Assembly: GCA_028565635.1 (NCBI GenBank)
Contig: JAOXYB010055179.1
Location: forward strand, 1-11,235
Source: Phoronis ovalis
Taxonomy: Eukaryota > Phoronida > Phoronidae
Direction of reading: 5' to 3'
Length of the DNA stretch: 11,235 nt
The position numbers and the translations under genes were made by a program. This document shows, one piece after another, positions 1 through 7,638 of this stretch (position 1 is the first letter of the stretch; every line of letters starts with the position of its first letter). The notes under the pieces are model-generated. The model saw only the letters and a program-made list of their open reading frames with translations, was not told the DNA's origin and ran no database searches.

Positions 1-281
1 CCCTTCTGGATGACCAAGAATCCAAATATCTTTGCACAATCTGTGAACTTCTTCAAACATTGCTAGTTTTGGAACCTCATGCACACCATCAGGTGGTGCT
101 GCAAACTTGAGAACAGCAATGTCCAGACTAGCGTCCCACCAAGGTAATGGGTTGAAGGCATCAAAGACATAAGGTTGTGTACTAGTCGCCATTGGTCGAT
201 TATAGTTGAAAACTGCTTGAACTCCTGGCTGTGAAAGCTTGATGATCTGTGCTGGAGTTGGCTGTTGGCCAGTAGGAACAC
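1..281 (-). CDS. Coding exon 4 (partial): middle of trypsin-like protease with catalytic Asp
   Basis: The acceptor TTTAATCTTGCAG ends at 282. From there the phase-1 frame stays open to the window edge, 93 whole codons. It contains WWDASLDIAVLKF, the typical 'D-[IL]-A-[VL]-L' strand carrying the catalytic Asp, about 60 residues after the His. ILGHPEG follows near the edge, matching the strand before the active-site Ser loop. The Ser motif (usually GxSGxP) should lie within the next few dozen codons, outside the window, so I cannot say whether the enzyme is active. A 92-residue frame at 63-341 on the same strand overlaps this exon in a different reading frame and has no protease motif; it is a shadow. 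Confidence 0.85.
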
Positions 282-3200
282 CTGCAAGATTAAACAATTT
301 AATATGGAGGCTGAAACTATATGATCAACCTTACAATTCAAACTGACACTAGTGCCTTTTGGATAAAATTTTTTAAGTTAATCTTAGCAAAGTAAAAACG
401 ACATGAATTATTGAGGTGTTTTTTTTATTAAATCCTGAGGATAATATATATTAAGTTTTAGTTTGATCGGTCAGCACTTTATTATAAACCAAAAGGTAAA
501 CATCCTGATGAGCAAATGTGCTCGGCTGGATTATTGTCGGTTCGGTTACTTGCAACCTTTCTACAGAATCACGAGACATCGTTGCTATGTGACAGAACAT
601 GACTTATTTTGTATTTCCCTGTTAAGGAAATTTACATCATAATGTACTGTTTAGCTTACTATAATAGAATTTCTGCATTTTCTTAAAAAATAAATAAAAA
701 TGAATGCCACGGCAACAGTGTATAGGGTAATACACGGAAAAACTCAATAAAAAACCTTTAACCTGTTAAATTATATTTCCAAATTTCTAAGAAATCACTT
801 GCATCGTCGAAACATATACCAAATCAATAGGGGGACAATTTTTCATCAGCTACAATAAGTGTCAGGGAAAACAGTGGGCGGTACCAAATATAATACAACT
901 GCATATATTAACTAAAATGATTATATGTGTAATTATATTTACAGGCAAAGTTTAATGCATAAAGATTTTACAGTAATTAATAATAATTATGCAAATATAA
1001 GTCTGAGCACATATTACTACATTCCACATTATTTTGCACAATGTTATTTCTACAAAATATAATCAGTATGAACTTGACTGCTGCAAGAGAAAAAAAAAAT
1101 TAAAACACCAAAATTAACAAAATATTGTACGTATCACTTACCCATAATTCCCTCCACAACATGGTAGTTCGTCATCAAGTAACATGAGCCAACGCGAAAA
1201 CCTGATCCATTTACAACTGGACTATTAATAATCCCAACAGACTGAGCCGCGTTATTAATACTTTGAAGGAATGAGACGTAGTTAGAGTCATCATGCTGTT
1301 TGAGAAACTTTTTAAAGAATCTTTTAGCTACAATACAAGTATAAAATATAGCTGACAAGAAATCTTAAGAAACCTAGATAATCTCACCAGTGAAGAACTT
1401 CTTCTTGACAGTTTTCGGGTGCAATTTTACAAGAGTTATGATATTTTGTCACTTGATAGAATTTTATTTTGAACAGTTAAAGCATTAAATAATCACCTGA
1501 TGATGGTTTACTGTTTCTCTTATCAGGTAGATGACGTGGCAATCCGCATGTGGTCTCATCGGCGAGGTTATCTGGAGGAGAAAATTGAGCAGTAAAGTAA
1601 GCAAAACAATGTTTAAACTGCAGTACTTCTGAAAATATTGAATAAGTTATTGATTTCTATACAAGCATATTATGAGGTATTATATATACTTTAAGTCCGA
1701 TTTTATTTTTATCTGCTGGTGACCTTGTTAACTATTACGTAACCAATTAAAAGACAATTGCTTACTTAACCACCAATTTTTATTGTACTAGGTCAAAAAG
1801 GGGGTTCCCCTGAACACTTTAAAAATTTAGGTGGCGAGCCCTTGTGGATGGCCGCTTGTCGCTATTTTATAATTGTTGAACTGTCGTTTTCTGACTACTA
1901 ACATGCTGTAACGCGTAAGAGTTAATCCTACATGCGTTTAATTTGGCATGCAACAGCCTTAGAGTCAGGAGATGTGGAGGTCAAAAGGTCATCCAGAAGT
2001 CAGCATTTTTTAAACGTTTTATGCATTTAGAGGTCATCCAAAGTTTAAAGGGTCAAGAAGTCCTAAAGAAGGAATCTAGCTACCTTTGCATGTTAGTTAT
2101 CAAAGTTAAAGAAAAGCTGTAGTCAAATAATCATTCGGTGCCTATAATATAATGATGTAAAATTAATTAATTTCAAAACTTCGCGCAAAAGGTTTTTTAT
2201 ACTCTAGATTTTTGAAATAGCATGCATTCTGCTTTATGACAAATTGTGTCAAAGGTCGAAGTTGTACTTAAGTAATGCGCTTTTTCTAGAAAGTCAGGAA
2301 TATTGCTATAAGAGACATTCTTACCAGATTTAGGATTTATTTTTTCTTCCTTTAACGCTTGTTGTTTATGTCCTGATATTCCAGCCTCTGCAAACCCTGA
2401 ATTGCCATATCCATTTGAGTCTTGACCTCCAATTGAGGTCATAGAGTAATCATCAGATTCTGCAACTTGGCCTTTACTGACGTTTGACCATTTGCAGTAA
2501 ATATTTCTTATTAAACAGAAACAGAAAGCCACCGTGAAAAGGACAAAAGTAGTTACCACCATTGGGACAACATAGTGAAGTGGTTGTCCGGGAGTATCTA
2601 CAGTAGTGTTTGTTCCAACTGTGATAGCAGTATCTTGTGTTGCTACATCCTGAGTTGATGCATCAACTGTTGTACCCAGGTCTTGACTTGATGTACCAAC
2701 TGCGATAGCAATATCCTGTGTTGATATACTAGCTGTGGAAGCCAAATCCTGTGTTGAGTTATCGATTGTGGTAGTTGTATAATGTGGTGATGTGCCATCT
2801 TTGGAAGTCGTATCCTGTGCTGATGCTAACAGATTATTTACTGTGGTGGTTGCAACCTGTGTAGTTATTTTTGTTACTTCTGAACCAGCAACATTTGTTG
2901 CAATGCATGCATATTCTCCTACTTGATTGATCTCTATAACTGCACAGTTTTCATATACCGTTTTATTTCGGACAGGTTTGTATTCAACAATATTGCCATC
3001 AGGCTTCTGCCATGTGATGATTGGAGCTGGGTCTCCAGAAGATGTGCAGCTGATGGTCTTCACATTGCGGCTGATATTGGTGGAGACAATGGGAGATGAT
3101 GGTGCAGAACAAACCATTTCAACATTTGAAAGGGTTGTGCTAGGCAATGTTGCTTTTGGTGTTGCACAATTCATGTTGTAAGCATCAATAGCGCGTGACT

Positions 3201-5082
3201 CGAGATCTACGTAAAATGGACCTGCTGTTCTGTAGGAGCTGCATAGTCTACTATGGGAAGTCCACTGTTTTATGATAGCTAACTCACAGTTACAGTGTAA
3301 GCGGTTGTTAGCCAGAGAAACATCTTCCAGGCTGCCTCCTACCATCCTTTCCTGCAGATCTTGGGGGAGAGTTTGTAGCATATTTCTTTGAAGACACAGA
3401 GTAGATAAATTACTGAGGTTCCCTAACGAACCTTCTTCAATGTGCTTAATGGCATTCCCAGAAAGCCCTAGTCTAACAATATTGCTGGTCATATTTCTAA
3501 ACATGTGCCGTGTTATTTCTTGTAAATTATTTCTGTCAAGATGAAGCTCTTGTAGATTGGATGAAAAAACAAACCAGTTGCCATCTAAGGTGGTTAAAGA
3601 ATTCTGATCAACAGATAATTTCACTAAATTATCCAGGTTACAGAATGCAAAGTCGTCTATGTGTGATAGACTGTTGTCCTGAAGATTAAGTTCAGTTAGA
3701 TTGTTCAAACCGCTAACAATATGTTTGGTGATATTTAATATCATATTACGTTGCAAATTCAAATACCTCAGTTGACCTAGTTCAAGGAATGCACCGTCTT
3801 CTATTTTGGAAATACGATTACTATGTAAGTCTAGCTCTTGTAAATGTTTTAACCCAGTGAAAGTCTTCGGAGAAATGTATGATAACTGATTACCCCATAA
3901 GTCAAGAGTCTCCAAGCTAGATAACTGAGCAAACGCACCATCAGGTATCTGACTCAGTTTGTTAACATATAAAACAAGCTCGCGTAAATTTTGTAATCCG
4001 TTGAAAGTCTGAGTAGAAATATAAGATATCTGATTACTGGCTAGGCGCAAATACTCCAGGCTTGACAAATGGACCAACGTACCATCAGGTATCTGACTCA
4101 GTTTGTTATCATATAAAACAAGCCTGCGTAAATTTTGTAATCCGTTGAAAGTCTGAGAAGAAATATAAGATATCTGATTACTGGATAGGCCCAAATACTC
4201 CAGGCTTGACAAATGGACAAACGTACCATCAAGAATCTGAGTCAGTCTGTTATCATTCACAGTCAGCTGTCGAAGATTGTGAAATCCAGTGAAAGTTCGA
4301 TTGGAAATGTGTGTTATCTGATTATTTGTTAGGTATAAACCAGTTTCCAGACTTGATAATTCAGCAAACGCACCATCTGGGACCTGAGTTAATTTATTAC
4401 CGGCCAAATTGAGTGTTCGGATATTCCGCAATCCAGTAAAAGTAGATATATTGATTGTTGATATCTGATTATTGCTTAAATCTAATTTCTCTAAATTCGA
4501 CAGTTCTTTATACACACCATCAGGCATCTCAGTCAGTTTGTTTCCTGACAAAGAGAGGATTCGGAGATTCTGTAATCCAGTGAAATATTGTGGGATAACA
4601 TTTGCTATTTCATTCCCCCACAGACTCAATTGTTCAAGATTTGGTAAGTTAGCAAATGCCCCATCGGGAATGTGGGACAGTTTGTTATCACCCAAACCAA
4701 GATGTAAGAGATGCGTTAATCCAGTGAAAACTTGTTTAGAAATGCTTGATATTTCATTAGTGCCTAGAGATAGATGATTAAGATTTGATAAGTTTGTAAA
4801 TATTCCAAAAGAAATATTTGTTATCTTATTGTTATACAAATAAAGATATCTGATATTACTTCCATCTGTGAAGGCATCTGATTCTATCACATGAACCCCA
4901 CAGGTTTGCATGCGGACCTCGTAACTGTAAGGGAACTGCTGCAGCATGAAACTCCTGGTGATGGTACCATTTGGAGGACAATGACACATTCCATACGGCA
5001 TGCACATCATCATTGCTGCGAACAGAACAGTCAACCACAACTGTTGCTTCCTCATTCTACTAAAACGACAATTCAAAATCAT
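1..5082 (-). CDS. LRR-Ig transmembrane receptor with cytoplasmic trypsin-like protease domain, 4 coding exons, 3' partial
   Basis: This is the whole gene model, joining 5082-2325, 1571-1497, 1327-1142 and 281-1 and running off the left edge. Introns are 2324-1572 (GTAAGA...CCAG), 1496-1328 (GTGATT...GTAG) and 1141-282 (GTAAGT...GCAG). Every junction splits a codon after its first base, so the frame stays open for about 1100 residues. The order is signal peptide, LRRs, LRR C-cap, Ig, Ser/Thr stalk, one membrane helix, about 80 residues of tail, then a trypsin-like fold with His near residue 1000 and Asp near 1060. Predicted topology is type I, which puts the protease in the cytosol. LRR-Ig receptors usually signal through adaptor motifs, so a protease tail is unusual. 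The likely role is a surface recognition or adhesion receptor whose output is proteolysis; this is inference. The alternative is that the first exon ends at its own stop (2197) and the protease exons belong to another gene, but the matching phases argue against it. Confidence 0.72.
282..1141 (-). other. Intron 3 of the receptor gene
   Basis: An 860-bp AT-rich gap between exons 3 and 4, bounded by GTAAGT and TTGCAG. I see no open frame with recognisable content and no clear repeat or RNA gene. Confidence 0.7.
1142..1327 (-). CDS. Coding exon 3: N-terminal part of trypsin-like protease with catalytic His
   Basis: A 186-bp exon with phase 1 at both ends, 61 whole codons. It begins with a basic stretch (KRFFKKFLKQ) and continues into SPVVNGSGFRVGSCYLMTNYHVVEG. 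The pattern GSGF...(L/V)xTNxHVV is the first beta-hairpin and catalytic His motif of HtrA-like and other Trypsin_2 peptidases (His near residue 1000 of the model). The donor is ATGG followed by GTAAGTGA, a strong consensus. Two in-frame acceptors exist, at 1328 (TTGTAG) and 24 bases earlier at 1352 (TTTCTTGTCAG). The earlier one has the better pyrimidine tract and would add eight residues, AIFYTCIV. An open frame continues to 1358, but only as intron. The His motif with its spacing makes a real protease exon very likely. Confidence 0.82.
1497..1571 (-). CDS. Coding exon 2: short linker of the receptor-protease protein
   Basis: A 75-bp exon with phase 1 at both ends, encoding about 25 residues (DNLADETTCGLPRHLPDKRN, then SKPSS). 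The acceptor is TTTTCTCCTCCAG and the donor is CAG followed by GTGATT, which is weaker than consensus but has GT. The frame is open and the local GC content is higher than in flanking introns. The segment is polar, has no domain, and would sit in the cytosol between the membrane helix and the protease. Because it is symmetric (1-1), skipping it would keep the frame. Confidence is lower than for exons 3 and 4, since no conserved motif supports it. Confidence 0.62.
1965..2110. repeat. AGGTCA-rich dispersed repeat, copy in intron 1
   Basis: AGGTCA occurs at 1978-1983 and 1986-1991 (spacing 2), again at 2031-2036, with GGGTCA at 2050-2055. AGGTCATCCA occurs twice, 45 bases apart. The right part (AAGTCCTAAAG, then CTACCTTTGC) resembles the sequence at about 9440-9475 (AAGTTCTAAAG, then CTGCCTTTGC), so this looks like a family of dispersed repeats. 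AGGTCA is the nuclear receptor half-site, but regulatory use is only a possibility. Confidence 0.5.
2197..2324 (-). other. Intron 1 start, or alternative receptor C-terminus by read-through
   Basis: The frame stays open past the GTAAGAAT donor at 2324 for 41 more residues and stops at 2197. Those residues (KNVSYSNIPDF..., ending QKSRV) show no domain. If the intron is retained, the protein would be a 961-residue receptor without a protease. The donor is close to consensus and the downstream exons match in phase, so I regard this stretch as intron in the main transcript. An AATAAA hexamer on the minus strand at about 1702-1707 could end such a short transcript, but hexamers like this are common in AT-rich DNA. 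Confidence 0.5.
2325..5082 (-). CDS. Coding exon 1: LRR-Ig ectodomain, stalk, membrane helix and proximal tail
   Basis: About 920 residues in one exon. Residues 11-33 form a signal peptide (RKQQ, then a hydrophobic run). Cys33, Cys35 and Cys61 suggest an N-cap. About 21 LRRs of mostly 24 residues span 77-594 with LxxLxLxxN strands. The C-cap has Cys597, 599, 614 and 639. An I-set-like Ig domain covers about 652-746, with Cys679, Trp691 and the GEYAC motif at Cys726. Residues 755-825 form a Thr/Ser-rich stalk with recurring [ST]QD. The membrane helix is about 836-858, followed by RNIYCKW as stop-transfer. Many NxS/T sites suggest glycosylation. Met1 (5082) and Met10 (5055) are both possible starts; Met10 gives the more typical signal peptide. 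Lengths and order fit animal LRR-Ig (LRIG/AMIGO/LINGO-like) proteins, but I cannot assign an orthologue. An uninterrupted LRR-Ig exon is common in such genes. Confidence 0.93.
2608..2820 (-). repeat. Degenerate coding repeat for [ST]QD stalk
   Basis: On the plus strand, variants of TCCTGTGTTGATG recur at irregular intervals of about 15-60 bases. In the protein they give SAQD, STQD, STQD, SSQD, STQD and TQD between residues 755 and 818, among Thr/Ser/Val/Ala-rich spacers. This looks like a minisatellite-derived, probably O-glycosylated stalk between the Ig domain and the membrane. Copy number is likely to vary between alleles. Confidence 0.7.
3949..4236 (-). repeat. Two tandem 144-bp units coding near-identical LRR pairs
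   Basis: Units 3949-4092 and 4093-4236 abut exactly and match at 135 of 144 bases by my alignment. Each encodes 48 residues, that is two LRRs (residues 331-378 and 283-330). The neighbouring LRR pairs share the same 48-residue rhythm but are much more diverged. The close match points to a recent duplication or gene conversion of an LRR pair. Confidence 0.9.
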
Positions 5083-5375
5083 ATTATCTAATTTGCTGTT
5101 ACGAAAAAAAAATTATATTTAATAATCTCTTCAAAGTATAGATTACAAATGCTCAGCTAAATTAATTTATTTTTTCAGCAGTTGCTTTATAATAATAAGA
5201 ATTTATGTTTCTTTCAGACAAATATTCATGATACATAAATGAAATAAATTATGTCCATATTAAACAAATATGAGAGAATTATACAGCGAAATAATATGGA
5301 AATGTATATAAACACGGCACTGTCACAGTAATTTATCCAAAAAAAACAGGAGACAAAATATAAATAATGCAATTG
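5083..5375 (-). promoter_or_regulatory. Presumed 5' flank of the receptor gene with candidate 5' splice acceptor
   Basis: This is AT-rich sequence between the receptor start and the 3' end of the LINE. On the minus strand a pyrimidine run followed by CGTAACAG ends at 5096, a strong candidate acceptor 14 bases before the first ATG. The frame is open back through it, so an upstream exon, either 5' UTR or extra coding, is likely. A second acceptor-like TTGTCGTTTTAG lies between Met1 and Met10. A TTATAAAG stretch at about 5183-5190 could be a TATA-like box, but this is weak in such AT-rich DNA. Confidence 0.3.
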
Positions 5376-5379
5376 TAAA

Positions 5380-5935
5380 CTACAATACATCATTATACTT
5401 TGTATCGCCATAGACTCCAACAACTGGATTCAAAAACGTTATTGTAGCATGAATAATAGAATTGTCTGAGGATGATATCCTGAACATGAAACCAGCAATC
5501 CTGTTTCTTAATATACAACCAAAGGTATTTACTCTACTTGCTACACACATACCACTAACAGATTCAAAACAATTAAACTTCAGTAAGTGTCTAAAAGTCC
5601 TATTAAAAGCCACTTTCATTTTGTGGAATTCACCATGGTTACTTACATGATAATTGAACCAATAAAATAAGATAACTGAACAATAAAAATCAGAAAAATA
5701 AGTCCTGAACAACCAAATTTTAACCCCCTCAAAGCACTTACTAAATTTCCTAATCAGGATATTACATTTACTATATATATATATATAGCAATTGTACTCC
5801 TTTTAATATCTTTATTATCAGTTAAGTCATCAATAAATCGCAATAAATGTATGATCCAAGTTCCTTTCTTCAATAGAAAAAGCTAATACATTGTTTCCTA
5901 AATAAACTTTAGGAGTCTTAATGGGAAAATTTGAG
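5380..5935 (-). pseudogene. LINE C-terminal (post-RT) fragment
   Basis: After the nested element the frame reads TPKVYLGNNVLAFSIEERN, then, after frame damage and a (TA)8 run, KCNILIRKFSKCFEG, VKIWLFRTYFSDFYCS and KVAFNRTFRHLLKFNC. It continues as NTFGCILRNRIAGFMFRISS. This is the characteristic LINE 'LIRKF..C...VK..LFRTY...LY' and 'AYN..FR.L' C-terminal region. The open frame 5380-5712 covers the last two-thirds. At least three stops occur in the first third. The plus-strand frame at 5462-5650 is its shadow. Confidence 0.8.
5772..5787. repeat. (TA)8 microsatellite
   Basis: Sixteen bases of perfect TA dinucleotide within the damaged LINE C-terminal region. It is probably a slippage product and may explain part of the frame loss there. 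Confidence 0.9.
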
Positions 5936-5962
5936 GTAAAAATTGCAAACATTTAGCTTTAG

Positions 5963-6276
5963 CCCGGGGTACTGTCATTCATAGTCACTATATATGTGCC
6001 GCCCAATAGGCCCCCCTTTTCAGCTGCCGCCTTTACCACAGGGTATGTTTTTCACGTTTCTGAAAGCCTTATTTATCACAGGGTATACTTTTTTGTTGAA
6101 TATTTACCACAAGTGAATTTTACATAGGGTATCTATTTCGGGAGAGTTATTTACGACAGGGTATATTTTGCATGTTTTTTCATTGACAATCTTTATGATC
6201 TTTTTTTTTACCACAGAGTTTTTTTACCCTGGGCCGCACACACCCCTACCAACTTTTCTTTCAAGTACCCCCTGGG
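5963..6276. mobile_element. MITE-like element with CCCGGGG(G)TACT ends, inserted in the LINE
   Basis: It starts with CCCGGGGTACT (5963-5973) and ends with AGTACCCCCTGGG (6264-6276), imperfect inverted ends. Similar GTGCCGCCC (5997-6005) and GGGCCGCAC (6230-6238) words lie inward in opposite orientation. From memory, repeats of this style (GGGGTACT ends, GTGCCGCCC, then GGGTAT-rich tandem repeats) are common in marine invertebrate genomes. LINE coding sequence is interrupted at ILYN and resumes with AKAKCLQF on the other side, which supports insertion. No transposase is encoded. Confidence 0.65.
6034..6220 (+). repeat. Degenerate tandem repeat of ACCACAGGGTAT
   Basis: Variants start at about 6035 (ACCACAGGGTAT), 6074 (ATCACAGGGTAT), 6104 (TTACCACAAGTG), 6122 (ACATAGGGTAT), 6152 (TACGACAGGGTAT) and 6209 (TACCACAGAGTT), 20-60 bases apart with T-rich spacers. 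They form the inner part of the MITE-like element. Confidence 0.7.
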
Positions 6277-6289
6277 AGGTTCAGTCAAA

Positions 6290-7335
6290 TTGTATATAAT
6301 ATCGGTCTTATTAGCATAACATTGACAGACCTGCAATATAGTTTATTTAGCCCTTTCACAGTAGGAGCAAAAACATGTGTCATTTAGAAGCATATATCAA
6401 ATGTTTAATCAAAGATACGCTGATGTAACATCCTGCCTTAATTGTTCCCAGAGAAGTACTGAGCTCATCTAAATAAATATTGAAAAGAAAGAGTGATATT
6501 AAACCACCCTGCCTGACACCATTAGAAACAGAGAAATACCCTGAGATGAGACCATCTCACTTGATGGCAATATGTTGAGACCTATACCAATACAACAAAA
6601 TTTGAACAATATATACAGGAATATCACGAGTTAGCAATTTTTTAAACAATTCCCAATGGTTAACACGATCAAAGGCTTTGGACGTATCAAGATAACATAT
6701 AAATACAGGGGTGTTCTGACTTTTGTAAACGCTAATAATTTCCTTTAATACATATATAGCCATATCACAGGAGTGCTTACATTTGAAACCAAATTGATTG
6801 TCAGTAGTTAGTAAGTAATGCTCACATCTAAATAAAATAATAAATTCGAAAACCTTAGAGATAATACTAGCCAATGCTATCATAGGCCTATAATTATGCT
6901 TACTAGTAATGTCTTCAGCTATGTCCTTAATAATTGGTACAATATAAGAGTTAATCAAAGTAACATGTAATTAGTCATGAAAAAAGGACCCTCAGCTGTA
7001 AAACAGAGAGACAAAAGTACACAAAGTCTATCACCACAATACTTTAAGAACTCAGCGGTAAGATTATCAGGACGACCTGATTTATTACATTTCATTTCTT
7101 TAATTAACCTACAAACTAGCTTCAGTTGAACTCATATCACCAGAACAATCAAAATATTACCTAGAACACAGTCATATGCTTTATCATCATCATTATCATT
7201 GTGAAGACAAGTTAACAATTTTTCATAATGTTCTTTCCACACCTTATTTACTAATACCCTTAGCTGATTTCCAGAAAGAGTTATATTCCTTCATTATAAG
7301 CTAATTTGTCAGCCTTAAGTTGTTCCTCTTTTTGA
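6290..7335 (-). pseudogene. LINE reverse transcriptase fragment
   Basis: The longest intact piece, 6557-6958, reads HNYRPMIALASIISKVFEFI, then NQFGFKCKHSCDMAIYVLKE and YLDTSKAFDRVNH. These are RT motifs 1-3, including the first catalytic Asp in FICYLDTSKAFD. Upstream, KSGRPDNLTAEFLKY (about 7085-7040) is the usual pre-RT motif. Downstream, TGA replaces a Trp codon near 6557, then NGVRQGGLISLFLFNIYLDE follows. At the YADD site only YA remains, followed by a stop and a frame change, so the catalytic pair is lost. The domain stops near 6290 at the nested element. Confidence 0.88.
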
Positions 7336-7516
7336 GGGTATAAGTTTTTTTTCGCGAGCATTGGGGTCTGTTAAGTCATAGCCGCGATCATTTTCTTTTT
7401 GGCGACCTTTTTTTTATTTTTAAATTTTTTTTTTCTTGCCACGAGCATTTCAATTTTTAAGTGCGAACACTGCACTCTGGGAGGGGTTGACCCACTATCC
7501 CCCCTCCTTGTTGCTT
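7335..7516. mobile_element. Inserted segment of about 180 bp in the LINE linker
   Basis: LINE coding similarity stops after RRCKQQ at about 7516 and resumes at about 7335 with KEEQLKADKLAYN. Between them lies unrelated sequence with long T runs on the plus strand, several CGCGAGCA/CCACGAGCA-like words and a C-rich patch. It is probably a small nested insertion. Its exact ends are uncertain and no family is recognised. Confidence 0.4.
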
Positions 7517-7638
7517 ACATCTGCGGAGGTTATATTTAAATTGAGCACAAGTTTTTCGAATTCTCATAAGCTCAAAAACAAGACCTTGTCGTGGTCTATT
7601 ACACTTAATCCATGATTTAAAAGCCTCTCTAGCACCAG
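7517..7638 (-). pseudogene. LINE linker fragment (Arg-rich)
   Basis: Part of an open frame 7457-7669 reads GAREAFKSWIKCNRPRQG, then RKTCAQFKYNLRRCKQQ. This is the basic 'A...W...GKPR.G.....R..FK..LR.CK' segment of LINE linkers before the RT. The beginning of the frame lies in the inverted-repeat arm, and the end (GGGIVGQPLPECSVRT) runs into inserted sequence, so the open frame as a whole is not a gene. Confidence 0.65.

Larger units (their letters stand above)
1572..2324 (-). other. Intron 1 of the receptor gene
   Basis: A 753-bp gap between coding exons 1 and 2. It has a donor GTAAGA at 2324 and an acceptor CTCCTCCAG ending at 1572, with a pyrimidine-rich stretch before it. It contains the AGGTCA-rich repeat at about 1965-2110. 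No other coding signal is seen. Confidence 0.7.

Noticed and set aside
63-341. 92-codon minus-strand open frame
   Set aside because: It overlaps protease exon 4 in a different frame, crosses the intron 3 acceptor and shows no motif, while the phase-matched frame carries the catalytic Asp motif.
2927-3181. Plus-strand open frame of 84 codons, and others at 4472-4777 and 4891-5091
   Set aside because: They lie antisense to the LRR-Ig exon and have no domains; they are shadows of its codon pattern.
4856-5038. 60-codon minus-strand open frame
   Set aside because: It is an out-of-frame shadow of the signal peptide and first LRR region.
5303-5312. TATATAAA on the plus strand considered as a promoter
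   Set aside because: No plus-strand gene follows it; the downstream sequence is a minus-strand LINE remnant.
5226-5423. 65-codon minus-strand open frame rich in hydrophobic residues
   Set aside because: It falls in the LINE 3' end and flank, has AT-driven composition (Ile, Tyr, Phe) and no recognisable motif.
5772-5787. (TA)8 considered as a TATA promoter element
   Set aside because: It lies inside the dead LINE C-terminal region, about 700 bp from the receptor start, and is better explained as a microsatellite.
6034-6220. Repeated ACCACAGGGTAT considered as a CRISPR-like array
   Set aside because: The repeats are degenerate and unevenly spaced, the setting is eukaryotic, and they sit within a short mobile element.
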